Below are positions 43,272 to 56,432 of a DNA stretch of 64,000 nt, piece after piece. The DNA is from Hirsutella rhossiliensis (lineage: Eukaryota > Ascomycota > Sordariomycetes > Hypocreales > Ophiocordycipitaceae). A program made the translations under genes and the position numbers. How positions within the stretch are numbered: the first letter of the stretch is position 1; the number at the start of each line of letters is the position of its first letter. The notes under the pieces are model-generated. The model was given only the letters and a program-made list of their open reading frames with translations, ran no database searches and had not been told where the DNA came from. The stretch spans positions 620,001 through 684,000 of the forward strand of contig NW_025408686.1 in NCBI RefSeq assembly GCF_020360975.1, written 5' to 3'.

Positions 43272-46200
43272 ATGGATCAATCAGCTATCGCTGATTTCTC
43301 CAAAGATGAGCACCAATATGCCGTGGACCACGTCTTTCTCCCCCCTAAACTCCCACAGAGCGGTGATGACATGCAGGCTGCAGCTCGCGACGCCCAGATC
43401 TTGAACGCCGTCGCCAAAGCTCTCCAGTATTTTCGCCTCAACGTCGACGCCAACTGTATAGACCTCGTCGATGCAGCAATCACTGCCATCAACCGCCATC
43501 GTCAGGTGCGACGTGTTAGCGGCGACGTGGAAGAGCACCGCCTACGGGACGCCTTCCTCGCCCTGGAAGCATGTGGTGCATCATGGCCGGCAACTGGACT
43601 TGGTGACAAGCTCATTACTAACTCGACTTTCAGGAGGAGCTATTCCGATTCACGTAGAAGCGCAGAACGCGGGCCTCATCATTACTCGCAAGAATGACTT
43701 GGTTGTGTTTGAGTCGTTTGAGCTCTCGGCCATGAACGAGAGCGTCATGGGCACGGCAGGCCGCCTCAAGCGACATTTCCCTGCCTCCTCTGTCGCCATC
43801 CAGATGAAGGACTTTTGTGACCGTGGCCTCCAATGGGCTCTGGCGGCGGCTATTGCCAAGCTGAGCAGGGAAGAGATACCCGACATGAAGTCGCACATCG
43901 TCAAGGCCGGCGAGGAACTCATCGAGGAGCGAAACACTACAGATCCCAGCATGGTTACTGACCTCCTGGCCAGTATTTTACGGGGCTTGGGAAGTATCAT
44001 GGAAGGGAACCGGATTTGCAAACACACCAGAGATGAGGTCCTCTGGCTATCAGCCGCCAGGCCATGGCGAAGATCGCCTTTGTGGCTATTCATCAGGGTC
44101 ACTCTCCAGCTCTGCTTCTCGCGCGACGGCCGCAGTCTGTCTCTCTACAAGGAGCTCATGATCGTATTCATGGCCGGCATCCTGCAGTCTGGCAAGCAGC
44201 ACAACCCCCCTAGCGACAAGCTGTTTTGCATGATTGCCAAGATATCGCGACGCTTGCTGAAGCTGGACCCTCGTGGCCGAACCTACCAGTGGCTCTCAGA
44301 CGTGCATCAAGTGCTGTCTGAGCACCGCCTCGTCATGGACCATCGTTGGAAGCGAATCATTGATCACTTCGCCATCGACTCCAACACCCAACCACTGTCC
44401 TCTGGAGAGGTGCAACAGGGCAGGCTGGCGTCGTATCTGGACCTCGACAGGATTCTAAAGGAATTCGCCTCACGTAAGGTCGACGAGCCTGGAAAAAAGT
44501 TCAAGCCCCGACAGCCCTCCTTTACGCTTGACAATGATACATTGCCGTCCTTGCCACAGTCAGCCGGCAGCTGCTCCGGAGACGAATGGCTTCACCTCTT
44601 GATCTTCGAACACTGGGTGGCAAAATGCTTGGACACATGGCTCATGCATCGCCTCACCTCGAGAGGAACCTGCGGAGTGCTCTACCTTGCCGTGATGGAC
44701 TACCACAAGCTTGCATCATCGCTCTCCTCCGGCAACACAGAGGCTCGATCGATCATGTACTTGACCATTATGGAGCTTTGGGTCGCTGCGGATAAATCAG
44801 CCTGTCGGCGGATCCCCTTGATGACAGACTATGATCCCGAAGTACCGTACAGGCTCCTTCAATCTCTCATCTTGTCGTCCAAAGATGAGATGGAGAGGCT
44901 GCACCTGGTTGAGGAATACCTCGAGGGCCGTCGCGCGGGAGCAAGATTCTCCAGTCCCTCCATTTACTCCTCTTTTGGACATGAGAGATCTTTCCCAGTT
45001 CGCTTCTTTGAGTCTTCCCAGGAACACCAGAACCTCCGCCAGAAGATCGAGGCCAAGGCCCACCAGGACCGGGAAAAGAAGTTGACCGAGTTTCGCAATC
45101 TCCAGAGGCTACACCAAACCGTAACCTCTCGCATCAACAACGCAACTTGTACTTATGTCATGATTACAGATCCACGGACGGGACAGAATGGCCAGTATCA
45201 CAGCAACACTTGCCAGAGATGCGCAGATTCAAAGGTCGCCAAAGCCATGAAGATTCTGCTGCACGAGTGGCCACTTCCCGCGTCCGATTCCATGGCAGCA
45301 GCCGCAGTGTTCGAGTTGGACGTGCCCCGGACATTCAGCGACTGGCGGGACATGTCCCTCTATCTTCTCATCAACGTTTTCCGATCAGACTGGCGGGATA
45401 CCGGAGTACCGCCCACCAAATGGAACCTCGAAAACCATTTGCCGTCTTATTGCAATACAATCGGCCGTCGGGTCCAGCTCTGGTCCATCACCAAGCCGCA
45501 CAAGGAAACCCACAGGAAGGGCATTCACGTGAGCCTGGCCGACGAGGCCAATATCATGGTGGCCAACGGAATGACCTACTGCTACCGCGACTCGGCCGCC
45601 AACTGCCTCATGTCTGAGATCATAACCACGGACGAACTCCCCGAAATGCTCACATACAAGCTTTCGGAGGCGAGTGCCAGCCTCCAAGATTTCCTGTATC
45701 GACCTTTCCATCGACCCAACGGCTTGTCGCCCAACCAGGTGATTTCTATGCAGGCACTCTGTCCGGACAGCCTTTCGCTCGAGGAATACAAGGCCACCGC
45801 CTCGATCCTTATTGGCTACCTCATTCAGTGGCCCAACATTCTCGTCAACCTCTACAATCCGGTTGTCAACTTCAACAAGCTCGACACGAACCTTATTCTC
45901 CGGCAGGCCGGTCTCCAGGCCGGCCCACCGCTGGCCGGAGCCGTCTGCCGAGCCGGCCACCAGCAACTCGAAGACGAGAGTTTTTCCAGCACGTTTCTGA
46001 CAGGCCTCATGGTGGCGCTGAGCAGAATTAAAGAAAACTGGGAGTCGTGCTTCGCACTGAGCAGCTTGATCTCCTTGGGGGCGAGAATCCTGACCTTTGC
46101 GCCCTCGCCGGCCGTGGCCCGTACGTGCCTCGGCTTCCTTGCGAACTGCCGCCAGGTGGCTTTGAAGTGGCTTCGAGACCTACAAAACGAAGCCAGGCTA

Positions 46201-49200
46201 TCTGAAGACGAGGGGCAACGACTGCGGATTCACGATAGAGTCTTCCGGGTGGCTCTTGTATGTGTCGGCACATTCGACATTGACATGAGTCGTCTTAAAA
46301 GCCTTCTGGCAGACCCAGCCGAGGCATCAGTCATGATTGAGTCCGCAATGGCAATTCAACGGACAAGCAGACCAGCTCTGGAATCTGAAGATGTTTTCAA
46401 CCTCATCGCCACGGACAGATGGCAGCGCCTCATCTTCAAGAGCCACCGTCTTCTACGCAAGGCGATTGTCCGAGGCAACAGCTCGTGCCTGGACGACGCT
46501 ATCCGAAGCACATGGGCCGACTACACCAGCGGCCAAGCATGGAGCACAGTATCGACGGAAGGGGACTACAAGTTCTGGCTCGTGAGTCGCGCGGCAGCGA
46601 CCCAGTCGCATTCTATGGTGCTGCACTTCAATCTCCTAACCGCCGAACTCTACGTCAACGGCATGAATCTGTCTCGACTACCAGCGAAATACGAAGACCA
46701 CCCGAGCTATCCAACCTTTTTCGGGAAAACAGTGGTTGAGGTGTTGCCTACCAGGATGCCCGGCATGCATTTCTCAGCAAGAAAGCCATACAACGGATAC
46801 ATCGTGGACTTGGGCATGAGCAAGTCGGAGCGACCTGAGCTGCAGCTCACGGCTACCAAGGGCGGCAAGACCCTCGACCTGGTGCCTTCACGGATATTTC
46901 ACCGTATTCTGCCTCACGACTTTATCAACGACTGCGTGCATTGGTACGATCGGAGCACCAAGACAGTCGAGTTTCGACCTAAGAATGAGCCGTGGACTCC
47001 GTCACCGAACAACTGGAGGCTGAGAAAGGAAGGGGCCTTCTGGGTTTTGGAAAAGGGCAGCCAGACCCTCATCATTCCCTCCAGCAACCTGGGGACACGT
47101 ATCGCCGCGTTGCTCGTGCCGCTCGAAGACAAGCTCATGACGCACATCATCCATCACTCCAACACGGGCCAAGTCGACATTGGGCTGCCCAAGCTTCAAC
47201 TCGACTTTTTCCTGCTGCCAGACTCGACAAAGCTACATAGTCGGCAGTTCCGGGGCATGTATATCGACCCAGTCCAGAACATTGGCACCTTGATCGGGCT
47301 TCAGACCAAGCTAGTCCTCAGAGACGATCGAGGCAAGCACAAGGTCTTGGTGCCGAACGGCAAACCGCACTGGATCGGTTCAGGGAATCAGCACATCAGA
47401 GTGTCCGTCAAACATGGCACGTCCACCAAGGTCCATCCCTACGACGTGGACACCTTGCTGGGCCGACTGGTCGATAACGGGGATCTACAAAGCAAGTTGA
47501 TTCTTTGTTACTATCACGGCCTCACCTCCCATTGCCTCCCGGACCCCCTCACTGGCAGCACCGGGACGGAACAGAGCCTGACAATCCTCAAATCGGCCGG
47601 GGTCCGGTCCTTCCAGTATCTTTCTCAGGAGAACATTGACATGCTTTACGCCATTGCTCAACTATCTCCCAAAAGAAGCCACTACCCCGCAAGATCACGC
47701 TTGATGGAAACGACCGTCTGGGACAAATCGCTCAGTTGTCTCTCCCAGCACGTGCTCTACTACGAGATTGCCACGAAAATCCTCGAGCAAGCCGAGCAGA
47801 GCAGACTCTTTCATCCCGATATCTACGTCGAGCCAAAGAAACTCGACTTTGTGGACAGTGAACTGCACAAAAGACATTCGATCCGAGATTCCGTCTTCCA
47901 CCTGCACAGTTTTGGCGCTGAAAGCCACACCACCGCCTATGACGCTCATTACACGAGAAAAAGGGATGGTCTCGGACTATCTATTGCGTCGGAGCGCGTG
48001 TTTAAAGTGTCAAGAGCAATCTACGAAGGAACGCAGACTCTCTACGAGCCCCCAAGCCGCGACTTTGTGGACGACATGTGGCAGCTGCTTTTATGTGACC
48101 AAGTCAGGGGCGCGCAAGATCTCACTCTGCTGTCAAACGATGGAATCGCCTATGATGCAAAGTGGATGAAGGACTTTCCATCGCTCATGCGTTGGTACTG
48201 GTGTCAACTTCACCACATCTTGGGAAGTCCTGGCTCCAGGCCGAGCAAGTTCCACGTCCTGTTCTGCCTCGCCACCATGGCCTACTCGCACGATTGCGAC
48301 TCGCAGGCATTGCAAGTCTTTGTCCTCTGCCTAAACTCGGCTCGTGTCGGCGGGATCATGTTACCCACACAATGGGGCTGGGATCTCCGGGAGGCATTCA
48401 GCATTGACGCCGGTTCCATTAAGAGGATTGCCCAGAAGCATGTGGTCTCCTATGCGGACTCTCCAGCGTTCGGCCTCCTTCAGCAAGCAGGAGAATCGGC
48501 GGCAGATGTGGAGGACAGGCGTTGCAGGACCTTTGACAAAAATTGTTCCTTGGCGGTGAGTCGATTGGTCGCCTTGCTCGAGGCTCAATGGCCTTGCGAA
48601 GGGCCGCAACCACCAACGGAAACGGTCATCGAAGAATACATCCGGCTGGGGAGGGTGATGGAAGAGATACGACGCCCCTGGAACGACTGGCACGCTAATC
48701 ACCAATTCCGCGAGTACTTGAAACGCATCTATCTTGCTCTTACGGGGCTTCCTGTCGTCAGAATACAAGTTCCCGAGCTACAGGCCGGGGGGCGGACGCT
48801 TCCTCAAGCCTCGCGAGGACCGGCCTTTGTTACTGACACGGATATATTTCAACGTCCCGCTCCGGAGTTCATCGAGGTCCAAGACGACACTTCCAATCTC
48901 CTCTGCCCTCGCACAGACGAGAGAGCAGGCTCGGATAACGTTGACGCTCTCATCGAGCGTCTGATGGAGGTCGCCAATCAGCTGCTCGACAAAAAGTATG
49001 CCCAAGACCTCGAGGAAAGCGCCGGGGCCTTGAAGACAAGGAAGCCGCAAGACTCGATCAAGTGCCCCGAAGACGCCAGCCTTGATAAGATTCTGCATGA
49101 TCACCTGGAAAAGTGTCGTTCCCAGTTGAGAATCATCTACGAGACCCTGGTCAGCGCCACCGATCCAGAAGTCCCGGTCCCCTCAACGTCGGAAGTTTCC

Positions 49201-52200
49201 AGTCGGCAGGTGGGAGCAAAGTCTTTGGCGCCGAGGACATCGCGCAACTTCTTTCTCCGCCAGCTCGCCGGCGATAGATGGAGGCCTCTTACAGAGCAGT
49301 GGAAGAAAGCCATTAATGCGTTTGCGAAGGCAGTGACGGCGCTGCAGCGTGCGGAGAGAATGGTTAAGCTGGTGGACAACCCGCGCGACCTCCATAAGGA
49401 GCTCCTCAACCCCGGCCACACCACCTGGAGAAGCATCGAGTACCCCGAGTCTCTGCTCCTCGAGGTCGAAAGCGGCATAATGATTCGAGCGAACCAGGAG
49501 AGCATCGCGTCGGTCATGCGAGCGCCGCCCAACAACCGCAATGCCGTCATGCAGCTCAACATGGGCGAGGGCAAATCTTCCGTCATCGTACCCATCGTCG
49601 CGGCGCGTATAGCCGACGGCCGCAGGCTTGTTCGTGTCATTGTGGCCAAGCCTCAAGCCAAAGAGCTGCACCGGATGCTGGTTGAAAAGCTGGGCGGCCT
49701 GCTCAACCATCGAATCTATCACTTGCCCTTTACCCGCTCCCTGAGGCCAACCGCTTCCGACATTCGAGCGGTCCTGGAGATGTGCCGCGAGTGCATGAGC
49801 ACTGGCGGCGTGCTGCTGATGCAGCCCGAGCACATACTTTCCTTCCAACTGATGGGCATCGAGGCTCAGCTGTCTGGGAGCGCCCAGGCGCAAGACGTCG
49901 CGCAGCTTGCCTTGGAGACGCAGCATTTCTTCAACCTGCATGTGAGGGACATTGTGGACGAAAGTGACGAGAACTTTAGCGTCAAGTTTGAGCTGCTCTA
50001 CACAATGGGGACCCAGAGGCCCATTGAACTCAGCCCAGAGCGCTGGACCCTAACTCAACGACTGCTCACCCTCGTTGCAAAGGTCGTGCCAAGGGTTCAG
50101 GAACAGCTGCCCGCATCGATCGAGGTGTCAGGTGTCGCTCATGGCCGCTTCCCAAGGACACGAATCTTGCGAACAGACGCTCTGAAACTCCTGCTCAGGA
50201 CCCTCGTTGACGAGTTGAGCAATGTTGGGCTGCCTGGCTTTCCGATAGCACGGCTGTCGAGCGAAGTCAGGAACCACGTCGTCACGTACATTTCCCAGGT
50301 CGACCTTTCATCTGCTCAGATAGCCGCTGTTGAGGGCTCGGGTTTTTACAACGAATCCACGAAGGGCCCGCTCCTTCTGATCCGCGGACTCATCGCGGGA
50401 GGCTTGCTGGGCTACGCCCTGGGGCAGAAGCGATGGAGAGTCAACTATGGTCTTACCAAGGACCGGCGTCCGCCAACGAGGCTTGCAGTTCCGCATCGAG
50501 CAAAGGACTTCCCTACGGCACGGTCCGAGTTCAGCCATCCCGAGATTGTCATCATCCTGACGTGTCTGTGCAATTATTACGGTGGCCTTTCCGACGACGA
50601 TCTCTTCCTCGCCTTTGAGCACTTGATGCAGTCGGACCAAGCCAGCGCTGAATACCACGAGTGGGTTCGAGATGCCCCCGAGCTGCCTGAGTCGTTTCGC
50701 CGGCTCGAGGGAGTCAACACCAAGGACAAGCGCCAAGCGACCGGCCTCGTTTTCCCCTGCCTCCGATACTCCAAGAGTGTCGTGGACTACTTCCTGGCGC
50801 ACATCGTCTTCTCCAAAGAGCTGAGAGAGTTTCCCCAGAAGCTATCCGCCTCCGGCTGGGACATAGCGCGGCAGAAGATCCATCCCACAACCGGCTTCAG
50901 CGGTACAAATGACTCCCGACACACGCTTCCCCTTGACGTGCAGCAGCTGGACCTCGGCGACCAAAAGCATACCAACGCCCTCGTGCTTGAGCAGCTCCTG
51001 CGGCCCGAGAATACGATTGCGTACATGCTGCGCCGGACTAGGATTGTCAGCTCCGATGCAGAGGCCTTACTAGAGCTTGTCCAGTGCCAGGCGCCCTCGG
51101 TTCAGGTCATCCTTGATGTTGGGGCGCAGATTATTGAGCTCACCAACATTCAAGTGGCGCAGACTTGGCTCGAGATGACTCCCGTGGAGCTGAACAAGGA
51201 AGCGGTCGTCTTCTTCAACGACTTTGACGACTTGTGCGTCATCGACCGCCAGGGTCAGGTTGAGCAGCTGCAAACCTCCCCCTACGCTCAGCAGCTCGAT
51301 GTTTGCCTGGTCTTTCTCGACGAAGCTCACACCAGAGGAACCGACTTGAAGCTCCCCTCGCACTTCAGAGCGGCCGTGACGCTGGGGGCTAATGTGACGA
51401 AAGACAAGCTTGTTCAAGGTAAATAGTTCCATCCAGGCTCAGTCGCTTGGCGGCTTGGCGCAGCAGTGGTTGACATACATTTGCAGCGTGCATGAGGATG
51501 AGGAGACTCGGACAGGGACAGTCGGTTGTGTTTTGTGTTTCCGAGGAGATCCGGAGCAAAGTTTGTTCAAAGGCGAGCAAGCCAGCCGGCAGCGACGTCG
51601 ATGTGTCGGATGTCTTGATGTGGTCCATCTCGGAGACGCATGCCGACATTCGTCGAGGCTTGCCCTTGTGGGCCTTGCAGGGAGAGAGATTCGAGCGCCA
51701 ACGCGCTATTTGGGATCTCTGCACCGGGCCCACGGGGATCCGGATGCCTCTGGCGCAAGCTGAGCGGTTCCTCGAGGACGAGGCACAAACTCTCGAAGAG
51801 AGATACAAGCCTCGCCAGGTCACGTACACCATGGGCAATCACCCGGGTCTGCCGTTGAATCCATCAATGCCTCCCCGGCTGTTGGAGATTCGAGGACGAT
51901 GCCGCGAGTTCAACTGCCTCGACTACCGGGGCTCGACGCTCGACGAGGAGCAGGAGCGCGAGTTGGCGCCGGAAATGGAGGAAGAGCGTCAGTTGGAGAG
52001 GCCAGCCGAGGCCGAGGCCGAAGGGCATTGGTTGCACCCTCATGTGCGCCACTTTGCCGTCAACGGCAATATAACTCTGCTGCATAAAGTGATTACGCCA
52101 GTTTTCCAAGCTCTCGAGGGTACCAGCGCGGCCGAGCACATCAATCTCGAAGAGTTCCTCCCGACCAATCTCCCGACCACCAAGGACTTCAGGCGGACTG

Positions 52201-52769
52201 TCCGCCTGAAGGGGAACAAGCTCTGTGCCGACTCGTACCAGCGGCCGGTTCAGTGGATCTTGAGCAGCAACCTGGGAGATGTCCAGGACCGGAAATTCCT
52301 CATCATCAGCCCGTTTGAGGCCCAGCGGCTGCTTCCACTCATTGAGAAGTCGGGCAAAGTGACGCTACACCTCTACTCGCCGCGGACCAACATGGCTTTT
52401 CCCACACTCGACACGCTGGACTTGTACGCGGTTCCGGCACTGAGAGACGACTTCGAGCTGCCCTTTGGCCTGAAGCAGATGCTGAACCTCTTTGCCGGCC
52501 AGCTCTACTTTTCAACCTTTGCCGATTACAGGGCGACGTGCGAGATGCTCGACTTGGCGTGGTGTCCGGCAAGGGAGGGCGAGGTTGTGCAGGCGGACGG
52601 GTTCATTTCCCGCAAAGCGGACGGTTCTCAGAGCAAGTTTTCACGGAGCCCGGTACAGTTCCTGCGCGTGTTTCTGGGAAGCATCCGTCGCGATCGCAGG
52701 GGATTTGACAAGACTCACTGGGGGCGAATGTTGGCAGGAGAGATTTTGACTGAGGCGGATTTTGCGTAG
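43272..52769 (+). CDS. Giant DUF6606/DUF3638/DUF3645 P-loop protein
   Basis: Three exons, 43272-43575, 43634-51418 and 51487-52769, encode 3,123 residues. Intron 1 (58 bp, GTGCAT donor, ACTAAC branch, TTTCAG) joins LALEACG to GAIPIHVEAQNAG. A second GT at 43603 would leave only 31 bp. Intron 2 (68 bp) joins LVQ to ACMRMRRLGQGQSVVFC. The layout fits a family of very large, uncharacterised eukaryotic proteins: N-terminal LPPKLPQ, QNAGLIITR, FESFELS and PWRRSPLWLFIRV (residues about 20-290), and a cysteine cluster HSNTCQRCADSK. The DUF3638-type ATPase has P-loop MGEGKSS (G2079-S2083) and DEAH box VFLDEAHTRG (D2664-H2667). A VQWILSSN segment and an acidic insert lie near the end. The ATPase motifs suggest a helicase/SecA-like motor. 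Substrate and pathway are unknown. Confidence 0.88.
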
Positions 52770-53259
52770 GAGTGGCATGAGACGTTTTTGACGCCAATGG
52801 CCATGAAATTGGGACTCTGTCGTGGAATCAGTCCAGGGATGGATAAAATTCAGATAGTTGGCGAGGGGAAACATCCGTGAGCGCCCGATAGGAACGAATG
52901 CGGTCTGATGAAATGCTGCCTAGACGCTGTGATTGCAGTAATGTGAGGATGGACATGGGGGTTCGATCTGACGGCGACGTTCTTGTTGAAAAGGTCGGAC
53001 AGATGCGACTCGTCAGTGTCGTGCTTGGATCACGGAGCCCGTATGATGTCTCCACCTGCAAGGGACTTGGAAGTTGAAGTCATCGTTTGATCGATTCCTT
53101 TTCCTCTCTTCATCCCTGGTGTATGCCTCAACTAGGCTGGCTTGAATGCTTACATTGCACAACATGGCTCGCGAGCTTTGATTCTCCAGACAGTCTGAAA
53201 GATAAACTGGTAACAGAGGCAAGGATCGAAAGGCACATAAAGCTGAAGACATCATAAGC
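52770..53259. other. Intergenic between convergent genes
   Basis: A 0.49-kb gap holding the 3' ends of the giant gene (+) and the RRM gene (-). No open frame is worth noting. Confidence 0.5.
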
Positions 53260-54317
53260 TCACTCTGCCTCGTCTCTTTTCCTGCGCCAGTCTCGGGATG
53301 CCATGGCCCTGCTGCCCGCCTGCGCGGCGCCCTCACCCTGACGCCCGGAGTCCTCCTCCGGGCTCGTGTTGTACGCACGACGGCCGTAGCGCGCGTCCGT
53401 GTGGCGCTCCATGAGCTTCTGGGGGATCTTGCCGGCCAGCGCGACCTTGAGCCGCCCTCCCGGGATGGGTTTGCCGTTGAGGGCCTGGATGGCTGCCCGC
53501 GTCTCTGCTTTGGTCTCAAAGTCGACGAAGCAGTAGTGGTGGTTGCCGGGCTTGGATCTCGTAGCCTCGTGCGGCGTTATTCGCTTACCGATGGCGATTC
53601 TGATCATCAAGGCAGGTCCAGTCAGCCAACAGGTCGGACGCATGTGCGTCTTGGGTTCACGCACGGGTTGAAGTGGGCAAAGAGCTCGCTTATCTCGCGG
53701 TTGTTCTGGGCCTGATCAATCATCTTGCCCAGCCCTCCGACGTATAGCCTCCGCCCCTCGTGGCCGTCCTCGACCATGTCGTCAAAGTGGTTCAGGGCCC
53801 CGCGAGGCCCCTGTTCGACACCCTTGCTGTTGGCTTGGACCGGGGCAGCCCTCCCGTCGCCGCCGCCGCCAGCCGACCTTGCGCCCCAGTCGCCCCAGCG
53901 CTCAAAGGCGAAGCGGTCGCCGCGGTCCGAGGGACGGTTTCGCTGCTTCTTGGGCTCGCAGGGGCCGACCTTGACGGGGCGTCCGCTGATGGCGACGTTT
54001 AGCGAGGACAGGGCGCGCTGGGCGGCATCGCTGTCGGGGAAGTCGACGAAGCAGTAGCCCGGGTTTCGTGCGCTGACGGGATCGACCGAGATGTGGATCT
54101 TTTCGAAGTCGCCGAAGCCGTTGGCGGCGAGCGCTTCCTCGATATTGTACGGCTTGACCGAGTAGAGGAGGTTGCCTGTTGTCCAAGCCGTACTCGAGTG
54201 TCAGCTTGGTCGGAGAGTGACAGAGCCATCGGGAGCTTCCATTGAGAGAATCGTACCCAGATAGATGCGTCGGCCTGCGGACAGGGCGTCGGGCTGGCTC
54301 TGCGGAGCGGACTCCAT
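53260..54317 (-). CDS. Two-RRM RNA-binding protein
   Basis: Three exons on the minus strand, 54317-54257, 54175-53665 and 53599-53260 (introns 81 and 65 bp), give 303 residues. RRM1 runs from about 16 to 95: RNP2-like RRIYLGNLLYSV (split by intron 1) and RNP1-like NPGYCFVDF. RRM2 runs from about 160 to 260: RRLYVGGLGKM and NHHYCFVDFETKAETRAAI, interrupted by intron 2. The linker has an RPSDRGDRFAFERWGDWG segment and a Gly-rich patch. The C-terminus is charged, rich in Arg/Lys/Glu. Proteins with this two-RRM layout bind RNA, in the nucleus or mitochondria; the compartment cannot be told here. The 5' splice sites (GTACGA, GTGCGT) are imperfect, but frames and domain continuity support the model. 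Confidence 0.85.
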
Positions 54318-56432
54318 GACCATCGATGGACGCTGAGCTACCCCCTAGTAGACGGAAACACGCCCTCGCCCAATCCCTGGAGATGGCGTCGACGAAGCTG
54401 GGGTGGTCAAGTCCGAAACCCCAAAGGGCCCACGGCGGAGGCTGCGAGAGTTGATGATGCCGAGGTGACTACATGTAGGTGAGGCTGGGGATTGGGCTGC
54501 TGCGCGGTTTCCATGCGCAGAATGTGGGCAGCGCCAAGGAACTCTACGGATGCGCCTAGAACGTCGTGTCTCACCAACGAATGAACGTAATACGACTACA
54601 AGTGAGCATTTCTGGCTCACTCCGGGTTCCATAGTCTCGCCACCCAAAGTCAAAAGGGGCCTTCGATAATCAAGGATGGAATGGCAACATGAAGCCTTTT
54701 GGCAAAGGGCATCACATGAAGTTCTGGCGGCGGGTCAGACTTTGTTCGCGTTTACCGCTCGCGAAATAATGCCGCATCGCCAGATTGAGGCCCTGTAATG
54801 ATGAGATGGCTTCAAGTTCACCGACTCTTTCCCGCATGACAGTATTGACGTATAGCCTCAGCTCTCAATGACTGATTTCAGAAAAAGAACAAGCTGTTGC
54901 TTGAAACTTCGCCTTCTCTTACGCTTCAAATGGGGCCATGTCTTGTTTCAGACGCTACCAGGGGGATCCCCAGCTCATGTATGTCCCGGGAGCGCAAAAC
55001 TGACTTGGGGGACTGGAAGCGCAATCGGAACCCTTTCCGAGGCATGAGAAAACTCGGTCGGAAAAGCCGAGCGCTAGCTACAAGTTATAGAACGTGAGTT
55101 GAGAGCTCATCTATAAACTCCCATCGCCACGCAGCATAAACGTTTAACGGTTCAATGGGTGAGGCCGTGTCGGCCGTTTGCAAGCGTAGAGGATCGAGTT
55201 GCAGTCTCCACGAAAGGTGCCATGCGCGGCCACGACTGGAGCATCTGATCTTCGAAGGTTGGGCAATCCAGCTTGAAACCAGTGGTTCAGGAAACGTCGC
55301 AAGTTCATCCTTGAATTCTCGAAAGAACCGCGGAACACGACTTGCAGCTTACAAATGCAGGTCGCTCAATGCTGCGGCCTCGTTTGAAGTCGGCCACCAC
55401 GTCTCTGACTGGAGTCTCTTCGTCCAGGGCATCCGATATCCTCGTCAGGAATGATCAGTTCGGGTCCCAACTTCCCACGGCCTTGAGGAAGTCCTGACAG
55501 ATCCTCTTGTCAGCAAAGGCCATTTCTTCCATGTCGTCTACAGATAATATGGCCTTCTGCTTAAGTTCCTTGACCAGGATGGTGCAAATCTCCGCCTTTT
55601 CTCCTTGACGCCATGTTTTTATGTCCATGGGCCTCTGTCTTGCCCAATGGGACCATGTACCGCCCTACAAGTCGTGCCAAGTGGTTTTGTAATGGGTTAA
55701 GCCTCCCTTGGAATAGAAGCGCATGGTGACCGAGAGTCGGTGCAAACACAACGATTGCGCTGTATAGCGATTGCTAATGAGGATAGCATCTTGACTTTGA
55801 AGCACCCCTTTTCACGCCCTCTCGTCTCGTTCTTGACAGCCACGCGTCGTGCTTCAGGTGACGTTTCATGAGATGCACTCTCATGGCCGCTGCGCACTAC
55901 CATGATGCGGCTGAGAAGCTGTCGACGCTGCACCACACGCCATGAGCTTCCCATGAGGCTGATCCGCTATCTGCTGGCATCTTGAGGCTCGCTCGGTTTG
56001 ATCTGCAACGCTCAGCGCCCGCGGTGCAATCTATGGAGTAATACCATAGAGATGAGTCGTGCTCTGTCGCACCTCGGACGAGCCCACGCAGGAGGACCTC
56101 GACCGACTCTCGGAAAGGACCTGAGGATATTACCTTGCAGCGATCCTCACATATCCTCAGATCATTCGTCGCCGACTGCGGCGCGGCTGCAGACTCCCAG
56201 TAGGCTCAGTGTCCCTCCTCTGACAAGTCTCAAGTCAAGATCTGTATTATGAATCCTTCAACTACAGCCATGATCGTCAGCATTACTTGAATCCTCGATG
56301 CGGACGGACCAAGTGTTGACTCATCACTGAAGCTCGATCAAGGGTAAATCCCCGTCGCGTCCGCACCTGAGTATGACCAACCACATTCTTCCCGGGTTTC
56401 AAGTTCATTCCCATTTTCTGCCGTCGGCAACA
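54318..56432. other. Long intergenic stretch
   Basis: About 2.1 kb with no complete gene. The left end is the promoter of the RRM gene. One short minus-strand frame (55455-55628) has protein-like character and is listed separately. The rest shows short overlapping frames only. Confidence 0.5.
55455..55628 (-). pseudogene. Orphan 57-residue coding-like fragment
   Basis: The minus-strand frame from the ATG at 55628 encodes 57 residues starting MDIKTWRQGEKAEICTILVK, acidic and helical in its second half (VDDMEEMAFADKRICQDFL), with a stop at 55457-55455. The same frame continues upstream past a TAG with further protein-like sequence (FYSKGGLTHYKTTWHDL). It resembles the 3' end of a lost gene rather than random DNA. 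The family is not recognised. Confidence 0.25.

Noticed and set aside
43603..43633. A 31-bp intron 1 in the giant gene
   Set aside because: It is in phase but shorter than any other intron in the window (49 bp minimum). The donor at 43576 gives 58 bp with the same acceptor and branch point.
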